A stretch of DNA of 64,000 nt from Pegoplata infirma (GCA_963921195.1 OY992537.1:57622313-57686312), one strand, 5' to 3'. Counted from the first letter of the stretch, positions 24,419 to 36,291 are shown. Notes: a model not told the origin generated them from the sequence alone. Numbers and translations are program-made.

Positions 24419-25219
24419 GAGGAGCCGCAGAACAAAACGTACTTTTTCGCATATTGAAATTTTTTGGGAAATTGAGGTTTATTTATTTCGCCCCTTTGAA
24501 AAACTGCATGAACCTGAATATGGTAACAAGTTTTTTGCTTATCAGGAGATGTATCAAACTGCCATAAGTCACCACATTATATATTAAGGATGTTTAATAT
24601 AAAACCACTTTTACTTTGGAAAAAGTACGTTTTGTTAAAAAATAATGAAAAAAGTACGTTTTGTTTAAAAATAATTGAAAAACGACGTTTTGATGTGCGT
24701 ATTTTTTTAGCCGACACTATTTTGATCGAGTGTTTTAATAATGTTCTTATTTATTAAAAACTACAAAAGAGCCTCATTGGCCCATATTTAGATACGTTAC
24801 ACACGTATTGGCAAAGTTAATGTACCACCATACTGTGGTTGTGAGGTGTAAATAGACCAATAACAAGAATAAGGGGGAAAATTCTTCACTGGCCTGCAAT
24901 AATGCTTAAAAAAATCTTGGTGGGCATTTAATTGTATATATGGAATATGGAATATAAGAGTAAAATGGCATATTATAAAATTATGAAAAGTCTTACATAT
25001 GAAATACAATGAAAAAAGTACGTTTTGATAAAAAAATAAACAAAAAAGTACGTTTTGTTACACACCAATTTTTAAGGAATCCATTTTCTTGATGAAATAC
25101 AAAAATAATTCACGCTATGAACATTTTTTCTGATAGATTTCGAACCAAATAATATAAAAAGAACAAAAAATCAATTTGTCAAAAAATGCGAAAAAGTACG
25201 TTTTGTTCTGCGACTCCTC
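24419..25219. mobile_element. DNA transposon with GAGGAG ends and subterminal repeats
   Basis: Terminal repeats GAGGAGYCGCAGAACAAAAC then GTACTTTTTCGCA (33 bp). The flanking duplication is ATAT (24415-24418, 25220-25223); TA with one more terminal base is equally possible. The word AAAGTACGTTTTGTT recurs near 24617, 24653, 25013, 25046 and 25193, as expected for transposase-binding subterminal repeats. The 801-bp interior has no intact ORF. The empty site is visible as the inverted copy at about 23935-23953. Confidence 0.85.
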
Positions 25220-25256
25220 ATATTAATAGTTACCGACGGTGATTTAATATATACAA

Positions 25257-25631
25257 TTTTTGCTTTAAAAGAGTTATTTTTGTTGGAAAACAGATTTCGG
25301 ACCTTCATAATAGTACTTCTCATATAACTTGGGAAATATATCAAATATTATGTCTGGTTTGATGTTTGATTGACCAACGATGATTCTCTAAAGTCTGCTG
25401 AAGATTCCTTTAGTGGGGATGAAACTGATCAGTACAGACATACTATGAGATAGTAACTTTTTTAAAGCAATAAATTAAAAATACTCTATTATGACAATAT
25501 CATAAATAGAAATATTTTTGGGCCTCGAACTAGAATAAAACTCTAATCGAATATATATACATATATAAAGGCCGAATAAATACATTTTATTTTTATGTAC
25601 CTTTTGGTACTAAAAATAAAAAAACAACATT
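25257..25631. repeat. Direct copy of the inverted-repeat right arm
   Basis: Matches 23957-24331 at a constant offset of 1300 bases, ending in the same AAAAAACAACATTT. With the preceding 24336-25256 it shows an arm / loop / arm / spacer / inverted loop / arm layout later opened by the GAGGAG transposon. Confidence 0.9.
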
Positions 25632-26404
25632 TTTTCAAAAATGTTAATGAAAATTTATTCCCTAATTAAAGGTGATAGAGCAAAAAAGCCTGGTGATCAG
25701 CATTAAAAATTAAATTTTTGTATAATTGGCTTAAAAATTGCACTTAACACATTTCCTAACAATATGTACACTAAGAAAAAAAAATTTTCAAATTAAGCTG
25801 AAACAACCTCAAATTAAAAAGAAAACAGTGACAAAAGTCAACAAACTTTGTTTTTGCTTAATATGAGAATGTTTCTTTTCATTTTTAAAATGGGTGAATA
25901 AAAAGTAACTTTTTAAAATCAAAGTTGCTTCATTTTTAATTTAAAAGTGAAAAATTGTTGATTTAAGGTTGATATAATTTTGATTTTGTGTTGTTCCATA
26001 CCATTTTATTTTATTAATTAAAACATTTTTTTATAATTTTAATATTAAACAATTTATTTAAAATAATAAAGACATAATATGCAGTTTTATATAAAATTTT
26101 TGATTTGTTTTTTATGTGAAACCCATTCTATGGGTAATATGATAAACTTAGACTATATTGACTGTGGTAAAAACTTAAATTACTTAAAAAAGACACATTA
26201 TACTTAACCTGATTAAACTTAATTATTTTATTATTTTCCTTTCCGGGAATTGAATCGTAAAGTCCATTTTATAATTCTCGTCAATTATTTTTTCCACGAC
26301 AACGCCTTTAAACCAGAGAATCCCTTTAAACAAAGAGAACAAAATCAAGTTAGTCAACAAAAAAAAAAACATATTGAAGTTTATAACTTACCATTGCTTA
26401 TAGA

Positions 26405-26716
26405 TATTTTACACAAATTTCTAATTCTCATTGTGAATAGAGGCGAATATGTATTAATATTCTAGTTTGTGCACAAACGATTTGTCATTAGACTCGTTTG
26501 CTACTTTGTAGTAAATCGTTTCTATTTTTGCTAAATAATCTTGACAATGGAATCTTGACAAATTCCGAAACACGTGTCGATTAAGTCTTGCAAAAATGAC
26601 CAACATAAATAAATTTAAAACAAAAAATAATTTTCTTGAAAATTATGCTATGAGAATATCATGGTTTTAATTAGTAAAGAAAATAATGACCTCGAGCCAG
26701 AATAAACATCCTCAAA
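26405..26716. mobile_element. Family J copy 3 (partial)
   Basis: Collinear with 13980-14265: TAGTTTGTGCACAAACGATT, AAACACGTGTCGATTAAGTC, GAGCCAGAATAAACATCCTC. Terminal 58-bp repeats are absent. Confidence 0.75.
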
Positions 26717-26879
26717 ATATTTTTTAAAAATCTTTTTAAAACTCCTTAAACGCCATTCATTCCTTAACTAAAAGTGATAGAGCGATAATAGACATGTCTG
26801 GTGATCACAATTAAAAATTAACTTGTATAAAATTTTCCTAACAAAAAAATTCCAGAACAATATGTAATTCATAGATGGG

Positions 26880-27505
26880 AATTTTTCATTACCATTGAAA
26901 TTTAATTACCATTGGTTGATATCAATGGTAATGAAAAAAATTTCATTACCATTTAATGGTAATTAATTTTTTTTAATTGAAAAAATAATTACCAATTGTA
27001 ATGAAATGCACCAATTGTTGAAAAACACCAATTATAATTGGTTTCAAAACCATTTGTTTACACATTTTTGTCTTTTTGAAAAGTTATAAATTTAAACATC
27101 AAAGCATGTTTTTTTTTTTAAATATGAATAAAGACAAAAAAAACTAAACGCAAATAAAAAAACTTCAAATATTGTGTTATACAAAAGGCAAACGTGCGTT
27201 TGGTTCATAAAATGTTAAAAATTGAAATACAAAATAACAAAAAACAACAGATATTTTCAAATATTAACGATTTTGACAATATTGTGACGACTTTTACTAA
27301 TGGTAATTATTTTTTTTAATTGATGCCATACCAATGGTAATTATTTTTTTTTAATTTTCATTAGTAATTAAATTGATTAGTAATTTAATTGGTGCAATTG
27401 ATACAACCAATTGTAATGAAAAAAATTTCATTACCATTGACATCAATTAAATGATAATTAAACCATCAATTAATTGGTCCCTTTAATTAATTAGTCCCAT
27501 CTATG
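26880..27505. mobile_element. hAT-like MITE with CATAGATGGGA ends
   Basis: Ends CATAGATGGGA and TCCCATCTATG have a perfect 8-bp duplication ATGTAATT (26872-26879, 27506-27513). The interior consists largely of ATTACCATT / AATGGTAAT words in both orientations. Confidence 0.88.
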
Positions 27506-27719
27506 ATGTAATTGAACGAAAATTGACAAATCTGGTAATCAGCATCAAAAATCTAGTATGTTTTTACAAAATTTTCAAAAAAAAATAATTGCAATTTATT
27601 CCTTTACAAAAGGTAAAAGAAAGAAAATAGCCAAATCTGGTGATCAGGCATATAAAAAAAAATTTATGAATTTTTTTCAAAAAATTTTAATTGCAATTTA
27701 TTTCTTTACAAATACAATA

Positions 27720-28300
27720 TAATCATTCGAAATGTTTACTTACATTTAGTATTTACTGAAACTTTTTTTTTAATTTCTTATTTTTTTTAATAAAAATTAA
27801 AATTTACAAATCTTATAATTTGTTTCAAAATTTGCAAACTTAAAAACAAAAAAATCATACAATTCATTTTATTTAACATTATATTTTCTTCAATTTATTT
27901 AGCTAAATTTAAATACAATTTTGTAATAAAATTATCATAAAAAAGCGCTTATTTAAAAAGTCAGAAAAAAATCTTAAAATAAAGTTTATCCCTTAATTTA
28001 AATACAAATCATTCATTTAAAATAACTAATAAGGAACATTTAAGTATAAAAAAGTCAGTTTATATAATAAAAAAAAATTAAATGCTAAGTACATAGGAAA
28101 GATCATTAATATTTTGCAAACCAATCAGAATCCACGACCGTATAAAAAAAAATATAACACAATAAAAATTTGTGCGTAGCTTTAAAAACAAAGAACACAA
28201 AAATAGCAAACAAAATAAGTCACAGCTTTAAAGAAAACTAAATCATTTTGTGATTAAATAAAGCTAAAAGATATAAATTTGAAAAATAATCTTAATTAGC
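27720..28300. other. Malectin 3' side, no other gene
   Basis: A/T-rich sequence downstream of the malectin stop codon. Minus-strand AATAAA candidates lie at about 27893-27898 (CAATTTATTTAG on the plus strand). No further exon is seen. Confidence 0.4.
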
Positions 28301-31300
28301 TCATAATTTACACAGGCAGAAGAGTAGAGGAATAAAACAGCCAATGGCTATAAAGACTGGCATTAAGACCATTGAATCATCCATGGTATAAGGATTAGGT
28401 TGACGGGGGCCACTTGTTTTACTATTCTTACGTTGGTCGGTAAATAATAAATCTAAATCATCATTGTCATTATCATTATAATTATCCTCATCCTCGGTTA
28501 TTAGATTATCATCTTCCGGTTCGTTAACAGCAAAAGTTGTTTTCTCTTCTGTGGCAGTTTCTCTCTTAACAGGTTGTGATTTTTTTGCTGTTTGCTCTGG
28601 CAACTTTTCAATAATTTTTTCTTCTTTTATATCATTTATTTCTGGATCCACATTTAATGCCTCATTATGTAAAGGCTTTAATTTTGGTATCCTATCTACG
28701 TCACCTTTGAATAATACAAAGGCATTGATTTTTGGATTATCATAGGAGCCCTTAATAAATTCCAAACGCACCATATTGCTGCGTATATCTGAGACTTCAT
28801 CTTTGTAATGTAATTTACCACGATTAACGGTAAAATAGACATATTCGTCATGGGCAGTACCACGACCAACATGGGCATAAATATCTAAATTTGTTACAAT
28901 TTCATGTTTACGATTTAAAACAACATCGAAAATCTGAAAAAAAATAGAAAAAAATGTAAGTAAAATATTTAATAAAAACAAAGATTTAAAATTTGAAATT
29001 TTTTTAGATTCTCTAGTGGTAGAAGGTACAATACAATGAAAACTTTTTTTAGTAAATGCAATTTGTTAAAGACAAACAGCCGTATTCAAAACGAAAAGTT
29101 GGCATTTAACAAGTGTTTTATTCATAACAAATTTTAAAACCCTTGCTAACAAGAAAACAAAATGTTGTTAAATCTTGACTAAAGTTCTCTCAATTAATGT
29201 TCTCAATTGAATAACGTTCTCTCATGACAATTAAATGTTTTTCACAATGCAGCAGCAAGCAGAAGACAGCAATAACAATAAAAATTACTGTATTTACTTA
29301 TAATTGTAATTATAAGGGGTATTTTTAGTATATGCAGCTTGGTGTATTCTATTTTCATATAAAGAAATACAAAATACGGCATTTATTTGTAATTATAATT
29401 AAATACAGTACTTTTTATATTTGTTGCCTACTATCTGCTGCTTGCTGTTGCATTGTGACGTAACTAAAAGCAATTGATTTTCAAAAACAGGGTTGTTCTT
29501 AGCCAACAGATTTTAAAAATCATTATGAATAAACTCTATGCTAACATTTTGCTAAGGAAAAAACACATTTTAGTAAGAAGCTCGTTGTCTGCGATGTATA
29601 CGCAACTGCTAACTTTTGCTTATGAATACCGCTGAAAGTTAATAATACTAAACGTTTTTATTATCAAACGAGTATTATTTTAAAAAATGTACGTAGGTAA
29701 TTTATAAAGCTTTTATTTAAGCCTGATAGCGTCCAGATTGAGTAAATAATAATGGGGCCCTCGTAGTTGGTAGCTTGCTAGCCTTTCAACGTAGGGGTCG
29801 TGGGTTCGATTCCCGTCAGCACCCTTGGTTTTTTCGCTACAACGAGACGACGGTCATTGATACCAGTTCTCGGTTAGGTTGACTTTTTTAAAAATGAGTT
29901 GTAATTGTTGAGTAAATAATAAATATGCTACAAGGGTCGATCGAAAAATGAAATTATTTATAGAATTTTTTAATAAATTTTGCAACGGCAATTTTTGGAC
30001 CAAATCCGGCCAAAGCCTTTTGAAGATATTTTTAAAACAAAATTGAGGGGTTACAAAGATCAGAATTTAAATTTTACTTCAAATTAGAATAACATTGACG
30101 AGTAAAAAGGAAAGAAAAATTGCAAACAAGTTAAATGAATCATGGACCAAGATTCTATATATTTTAAATTCGTTATAGAGATGGGCGCGTGAGTGAATTT
30201 TGAATCACTCACGCTCACGGAATAAAAATATTACTCACGCACGATCACGCACGAAATTCTTTTTTCTGATCACGTTCATGCACGTTCACGTGAGTAACTA
30301 AAATTTGTCTCACGCTCACGAAAAAATCACGCTCACGAAGACTCACTTTACTTCTTTCAATTTCTTGCACAAAAAGTATTGAATTTCTTTAAAACAATAA
30401 TAAAAATCACAATTTTGGATTAATTTCCATCTAAATTTAATATAATGACGATTTTTTAACTCGTTTTCTATTTCAAACAGCACAAAAAAACACGAAAACT
30501 CACGAAACAAAAATTACTCACGCACGCTCACGCACGAAACTATTTTTTTAATCACGCGCACTCACGATCACGTGAGTAAAAATTAATTTCACTCACGATC
30601 ACGCGTGAATCACGTGAATCACGAAAAATTCGTGTCACGCTCGCATCTCTAATTCGTTATAAAAACAGTGTATTTCACAGAAAATGATTAATCGTAATCG
30701 AATAATATTTTTGTCGATTACGATTAATTGGTGCGATTAATCGCGATTACGATTTTAATCGTTTTGCAAACTCTTATATATCAACAATGTTGATTCAACA
30801 TATATTTTTCACACAAAAAACTTATTCCTCAAAATCTTTTTCTTACAAAAGAACTTGTTTTCGCCAAAAATTTTATTTAAACACATTTTTTAACAAAATT
30901 TTTTTTGTCGAAATTTCTTTTTTAACCAAAAAAAATTTTGTCATGAAATTGTTTTGTTTTAAAAAAGTATGGCTAAAAAGTTTTTCTTTCGATTTTGAAC
31001 ATCCGGGCAAATTTGTATTGTCCTAGGCCTAAAACTTATGTATGTGGTACAAATTTGTGGCCAATCGGATTAAATTACCCCGGGGCTCCCGGCGATCAGA
31101 GTTTCGAATTTTTGCAAATTAAAAAAATAAATTTAAAAAATGTCTTGCGTCACGTCACATTTATTAATTTTGATGCGCTAAGAAGGAATATCAAAAAGGA
31201 ATAAAAATCGGTCGTTCGGTTTTCGAGATATCGGTATTTGAAATTTGCAAAAAAAATGGCGGTTTTCGCTACGTTTAAGAAATTTTTCAAAAAAAAATCT

Positions 31301-32945
31301 CAAAATTTTTTTCCCTAGACCCTTTTATAGATTTTGAAACAGTCTTTCATTTAAACTTAATTTGAGCCAAATCCGCCCTTCAATCAAAATTTTGGATTTT
31401 TCATAGTTTCCAAATATTTTGGGTTTTTACAAAAATGAAAAAAATTATCTTGCGATGCATTATTTTTATTAATTATGGCATGCTGAATATGAGTATTAAA
31501 AAAAATTGCTGAAATCGGTCGAGCGGTTTTCGAGATATCGCAATTTGAAATTTGTCAAAAAATTTATAAAAATGGCGGTTTTTCTTACTTTCAGATTTTT
31601 TTTTTAAAAAACTTTATTTCATTTATTTCATAGAGCTTTATACAAACTTTCATTAAACCTAATTTGAGCTAAATTAGAACATTTTAATCCATGGCGCGCT
31701 TCGATCATAGTTAAGAGTTTTTGGTGAACATTTTCTAAAAAAAACAAAACTTTAATCGAAGGGCGCCACGGATTAAAAAGATTCTTTAATGTAAGAAAAA
31801 ATATAATTTTTTTGCTAAATTCAAGAAGCGATATCTCGAGAACCGTTAGACCGACTTTAATTTCATTATGATATTCGTGCTTAGCGCATCAAAATTAATT
31901 AAAATGATGTGTTGCTTTTTTTTTAATTTTTCAAGAACCCAAAACTTTGATTGCCGGGCGCCATTGTTTAACTTAACCCTCTGATGCATAAGATCGCTTT
32001 TAAGCGGTCTTGAAGTTTTGGTTGTAACTTTTAAACGGCATCACATGTTTGAGCTCGAGGCCATGAAATAAATTCATTAATTTAACATTTGTAGGTGTAG
32101 AACGTGTACTTTGGTGGCCTTTTTAATTCCGAATATAATTGGATCTTTTTTGGACTTAGACCCATATAAAAATTTCGGCCAAACAAAATCTGTCTATTGT
32201 CAACAAAAATAAGCAGTTTTCACTCAAATTTTTTTTGTGTGTGTTTTCTACACTTATTAAAGATCTAACGAAAGATAGATCTTATCTTTCCATGTTTAGA
32301 CTTGGGACCCATTTTCCGGGAAACACTGGTGTAGGGTATCATATGGTCACCGGCTATAATTTTCTTATTTGTTTTAATTTGATTCCATTTTGCAGGGCAT
32401 AAGATTCGGCACAGCCGAATGTAACACTTGTTTTTTAATTCTCATTGTAAATTGCCAGACAATCGCTGGGTAAATGGAGGGTATACAAATGTGTTAGAAT
32501 CTAATAAATTTTTTTCTTCACGTTAACTTTTATTTTATTAATTTCCTTATCTTCTTACCTTCATATTCGGTTCATTGAAATAAACTTCACAAAATTTCAA
32601 TACTAAAGCATAATCACCATCCCCCTCCAAGGGTAAATCATAGCCAAATGTAGCGGTGTGATAACGTTCAGTCCGATATAAAATTTCATCTTGTTCCGGC
32701 ACCCGTCCAATAATCAATAAATGATTACCATAATCTGAAGCAGTGCCAACATTTAGAGGGTCCGATTCATAGTGCATACTATTTTTGTCAATATGATCAT
32801 AGCCACCGGCATTAACGGCATATATAACTTGCAAGCTGTTGTCATTTCCATCGGGGACAGCCGCATCAACACATGTCCGACTACTTATCAGTACTGACCA
32901 TGAAAAAGTCAATATCATTAATAATTTTATTATACGTGTCTTCAT
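28301..32945 (-). CDS. MLEC: Malectin
   Basis: Coding exons 32945-32559 and 28933-28301 join in phase 0 (ATGAAG|GTAAGA ... TTTCAG|ATTTTC) and give 339 aa. Malectin is an ER membrane lectin that binds diglucosylated N-glycans and works with ribophorin I in glycoprotein quality control. A signal peptide covers about 1-29. The malectin domain (about 32-205) shows VNAGG, ILYRTERY, FGYDLPL, VLKFCEVYF, GRGTAHDE and DNPK. A low-complexity acidic linker follows (DEDNYNDNDNDDLDL near 277-291), then the conserved GPRQPNPY and a C-terminal membrane span at about 315-336 ending CLCKL. It is longer than the human protein (292 aa), mainly in the linker. A T-run plus CTAG just before the start (32965-32968) suggests a 5'-UTR intron. 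Confidence 0.95.
29753..29907 (+). mobile_element. tRNA-derived SINE, copy 1
   Basis: The tRNA-like head has an A-box-like TAGTTGGTAGC at about 29764 and B-box GGTTCGATTCC at 29803-29813. A body shared with 53395-53575 follows (TTTCGCTACAACGAGAC, CTCGGTTAGGTT), then an AT-rich tail. A 15-bp direct repeat TTGAGTAAATAATAA flanks it (29738-29752, 29908-29922), as expected for LINE-mobilised insertion. It lies in the malectin intron, antisense to that gene. Confidence 0.85.
30176..30651. mobile_element. hAT-like MITE with TAGAGATG ends
   Basis: The ends TAGAGATGGGCGCGTGAG and, reverse-complemented, TAGAGATGCGAGCGTGA are flanked by a perfect 8-bp duplication ATTCGTTA (30168-30175, 30652-30659). 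The interior is made of CACTCACG / CGTGAGTG words in both orientations and is much more GC-rich than its surroundings. Confidence 0.88.
31000..31990. repeat. Old dispersed repeat in malectin intron
   Basis: Tandemly related segments carry TCGGTCGAGCGGTTTTCGAG, ATATCGCAATTTGAAATTTG and GGCGGTTTT. Similar text occurs at 480-700, 12540-12660 and 14580-14710. It provides the unoccupied version (about 31015-31035) of the site used by the hAT element at 10533. Confidence 0.6.
32093..32435 (-). repeat. Family F fragment plus family G tail
   Basis: 32093-32372 matches one end of family F in reverse orientation (TTGGGACCCATTTTCCGGGA, GGTGTAGGGTAT, hairpin relic, CTTATTTGTTT). 32395-32435 carries the TTCGGCACAGCCGAATGTAA hairpin and ACTTGTTTTT of family G. 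Confidence 0.65.
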
Positions 32946-33476
32946 TTTGCTTGCACTGTATTTTCTAGATTAAAAAAAAAAAAAAACTTTTTAGCTTTTC
33001 AGTTTGATTAGCTGCCTTCGTGGCTTTTGTCAATCAATGCTATTTTTATCACAAGCTGTTGGTTGGTACGAGTTCCTTGTTTTTTTTTGCTTTATTTGCG
33101 GTTTTAATTAGTGGTTAAACTGTTGTGAGAAAATTAAATGGTTTTGCATATTTGTATTGCTTATTATAAAAATGTTCGTAATTATTTTTTATTTTATTGA
33201 TTTTTTTTCATTTACTTTTTGCTGGAAATGGTTGTTTATAATTTTTTTTCAGCGTGCTGGAAAACTTTTTTTTTATGAGTCCAATCAATTATTTTTTTTG
33301 TTGATAATCGATCAGCTGGTAAGTTTTAATCAAGTTAAGAGCTGGAAGCTTTTATATAGGTATAAAAGAAGTGCTGCCAGATTTTTGTAAAGTGTTGCAT
33401 TAAAAGTATCCCAGCAAATGTTATTTAAAGCGTTTCTCGTTTTTGTTCATGGAATTTTCTACACAAAATAATTACA
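32946..33476. promoter_or_regulatory. Malectin upstream region
   Basis: No coding exon is seen. On the minus strand a TATA-like TATATAAAAGC runs from 33358 to 33348, about 400 bases before the start codon, with ATCGAT at about 33308-33313. These could be the malectin core promoter, with a short leader intron ending at CTAG (32965-32968). Unconfirmed. Confidence 0.3.
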
Positions 33477-34250
33477 CGCAAAAAAAATCTGTCTCGGAGT
33501 GAGCAAAAATCTGGCATAATTTAACCAAAAATATGCTAAAACTACAACCGACGAAGTAGTTTTCGTAATTTAGCCAAAATGCTTATGTAAAAAATTTTGA
33601 AGGAAATGCTTATGCTATTTAAACAAAAACTTGGTAAAATATACCAAAAGAAATATGCACGCAAAAAAATCTGTGTCGGAGTGAGCAAAAATCGGGCATA
33701 ATTTTACCAAAAATATGGTAAACCTACAACCGACGAAGTAGTTTTCGTAATTTAACCAAAATGCTTATGTAAAAGATTTTGAAGAAAATTAGCGTGTTCA
33801 GCAGAGAAAACTGCTACTCATCAGTTGAGATGTAGCATGTTTTGATTAGTTGACTCTGCTGAACGCATTTTTTATGAATGCTTTAAAATATTGGAATAAA
33901 TTATATTTTCATTTATTTTTCTGTGGAAAATACTTTTTTATTATTTTTTTGTTTATTTCCTTAAATAATGTAAAAAAAAAATAATTTCAATAAAACAGCT
34001 TATTTATCAGTTTGTGATCAAATGTAGCATAATTTTTTAACGCTACCAGTGATGAAAGCGCTCACTCAACATGTTGACTGAAATATCAAAAATTAAACCG
34101 TTCAGCAGAATGTTGGGGAGCAGCTGAGTAGCAGCTTTCTCTGCTGAACGTACCCAATGATTATGATATTTAAGCAAAAACTTGGTAAAATGTACCAAAA
34201 GAAATATGGTGCAATATACCAAAATTATTAGAAAAAGTGACTAAAAATAA
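33477..34250. repeat. Tandem duplication of a ~187-bp element, second copy split
   Basis: GCAAAAAAATCTG.. GTCGGAGTGAGCAAAAATC and CAACCGACGAAGTAGTTTTC occur at 33477 and again at 33659. The second copy resumes after 34156 with TTAAGCAAAAACTTGGTAAA, showing that 33790-34155 was inserted later. Confidence 0.75.
33790..34155. mobile_element. MITE with TTCAGCAGAGAAA ends
   Basis: Inner terminal repeats GTTCAGCAGAGAAAACTGCT and, reverse-complemented, GTTCAGCAGAGAAAGCTGCT. AAT is present on both sides (33787-33789, 34156-34158), suggesting a 3-bp duplication. The first copy of the host duplication shows the uninterrupted sequence. Confidence 0.65.
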
Positions 34251-34674
34251 TGCTAAAAATTACCACATTTATGCTAAAATAAATTTTTTATTAAATTTTT
34301 GTAAAAATTTTTATATTTGTTGAATTTAAAATTTTCACACAATAAATCCTTATTAATATAATAAATGTTTTGTAGGATTTAATTTACCACCGACCAACTG
34401 ACCCTTTTGTACAATTTTCTCCAGTGACTGCTGCCTACGCTTCTTCTTGAAGTGAAGGATCCGCTATAGCTTCACGAATTTATTTAAAAGCATCCTGTAA
34501 AAATAGGAAAACAAATTTTGCTGTTTGCTGCTTGCTGCTGTATTGTGAAGAGACACACACTTAAGCGGCATTTTAACAAGTGAATTCACGAAAAATAACC
34601 ATCTGAAATTCTCGGGTTTGCTTATATCTTTTGAACTACATATTGGACCGGACATTGCTAGATCGTCTTAAAAC
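34251..34674. other. Repeat remnants, no gene
   Basis: A/T-rich sequence. 34590-34674 is a family G remnant ('tatattggaccggacattgc', GATCGTCTTAAAAC) into which the hAT element at 34675 inserted. Confidence 0.5.
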
Positions 34675-35756
34675 CAGACACCGGAAAACTTTTTATTTTA
34701 TGTTTCTATCAAAAATATTTATCGTAAAGGTTTTAAAAAAATATAAATCTTCGTACAAAAAAATTTAAAGAAATAAATGTTTACAGAAATATTAATCAAA
34801 AATACAAAAAAAAAGATGAAAATAAAATAAAACGTTTTCGACAAAAGAAAAGAAAAAAAAAATATAAAAAAAACGTTTTTTTTTTGTTGTGTTCTTAAAA
34901 ATAAAATATTTTCAACTTTTGGTTTTCTATCAAATATTTTCAATAATTAAAAGAACAATAAATACAGATATGTGTGAAGGATCTTTTTAATTGAATCAAA
35001 ATGTGAAGCACATAACGTTATAATTTGGAAGAACTTAAGATGGTTCAATACTTATTGAGAGCGGAAGTCTGGATTGAATCCACCAACATGATTTCCATTG
35101 ACGTTGATTAAGAATTTGTAATAAAGTTTACGGAAAGTTTTAAGCCAGTTGCTGATGCAACAACATTGTTACAATTTATACAACGATTCCAGTTCTATCC
35201 ATTGGATAAATTTCAATATGAGGCAAAGCTACCATTTGGGACGAACCTTTTAGGATATTGGAAATCAAAAAGCTTTAAAAACTGTATATTATCAAAAATT
35301 GCAAAAGTGGCCTTAGCTGTGCCTGCTGCACAGGTATCATTTGAAAGAGCATACAGTACAGAACTTAAATCTTCCCTTACAGATAAAATTACAGTTGAAT
35401 TTGATGAATAGTTTAAAAAATTATATTCCTGTTATTTTTTCGTTGCATTAGTTATTTAAATATTTAAAATTGTATTACAACTTGCTTCAAAAATTAAAAC
35501 AAAAAGTACAAAAAAAAACGTTTTTCTTCAAAAAAAAAAGTTTTTTTTAAGATAAATATTATTTTCATCGTTGTCGAAAAATATCTATTATGATATTTTT
35601 TATTTTTTTTTTGGAACGAAAAATATTTATTTCCATTTTGTATCGAAATAAAAAAAATATTTACGGAAAAATAATTTAATTTGAACGATTTATATTTTTT
35701 GTTTTTTGATGAAAACACAAAATTTTGTGTTTTTGGTTTTTAAAATCCGGTGTCTG
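34675..35756 (+). mobile_element. Degenerate hAT transposon
   Basis: A 1082-bp element with terminal repeats CAGACACCGG / CCGGTGTCTG and a perfect 8-bp duplication CTTAAAAC (34667-34674, 35757-35764). It carries a hAT transposase remnant at 35166-35411, which makes the class assignment firm. It is inserted in an older family G copy. Confidence 0.92.
35166..35411 (+). pseudogene. hAT transposase C-terminal fragment
   Basis: An open frame of 81 codons ends with ILSKIAKVALAVPAAQVSFE and RAYST, the hallmark of the hAT dimerisation domain (family pattern: LA...L.vPassa.sERaFS). The upstream 200 bases look like further coding relics but are broken by stops. Only the C-terminal part remains, so the element cannot supply its own transposase. 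Confidence 0.8.
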
Positions 35757-35954
35757 CTTAAAACTGATATTTTAATATGTTGAAGGTATAAAAAATATTA
35801 TTATTAAAAAAGTCGTGTATTTTTATTTAGACGATTTTTTTGACTTTTTTTAAATTATTTGACGATTTTTTCCAAAAATATCATCAATTTGCCGATTTTT
35901 CACAAAATTTATCTGGCAGCCCTGGTGTGTGGTTGTTTTATTTTAGCTCATGCG

Positions 35955-36056
35955 ATCGATAAACATGGCGGCGGCTACAATTGTAAAAAAATTTTCGGTG
36001 GCGGCGCGACAATAATTTGAACCGATCGCCTTGGAACTCTGATCTAAACACACGTG
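35955..36056 (+). promoter_or_regulatory. WDR75 promoter: DRE-like site and CACGTG E-box
   Basis: ATCGATA at 35955-35961 resembles the insect DRE (TATCGATA), and a perfect CACGTG lies at 36051-36056, about 240 bases before the start codon. The segment between is unusually GC-rich (GGCGGCGGC, GGTGGCGGCGCG). In Drosophila, DRE and Myc-bound CACGTG near the transcription start are common in growth and ribosome-biogenesis genes, which fits the role of WDR75. Confidence 0.5.
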
Positions 36057-36291
36057 CGGTAAATGGTAGAAATTTCACTTGCTGGATTTCAATTTTCAAT
36101 TTTTTTATTTAAAAAAAGGAAACTCCTAATCATTTTATGAAAAAAAATCTCTATTAAAACTAAACGCAAACATCAGCAATTGTTGCTGACAAAAAAGTTA
36201 CGTGGAAAATACCAAAACATTTATGTAAAACTTGTGAAGGCTACTCATTCTTATAACCACACAATAGGAAACATCTGAAAAAATAGTCAAC

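Larger units (their letters stand above)
21040..27720. repeat. Eroded ~105-bp tandem array between LRR1 and malectin
   Basis: Degenerate units of roughly 105-115 bp carry CCAAATCTGGTGATCAGCAT, CAAAAATCTATTTTTGTATG, TTAATTGCAATTTATTCCTT and AAGGTGATAGAGCGAAAATA. They recur through this interval, with stretches also at 25640-25790, 26730-26830 and 27510-27710. Later insertions split it at 22158-22702, 23611-25631, 26405-26716 and 26880-27505. No coding exon is seen. Confidence 0.8.

Noticed and set aside
28551..28878. Open frames antisense to or out of frame with malectin
   Set aside because: They are shadows of the malectin second exon.
29753..29830. Functional tRNA gene
   Set aside because: The B-box is good but the acceptor stem does not pair, and a SINE body, AT-rich tail and target repeats follow. 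The same holds at 53395-53470.
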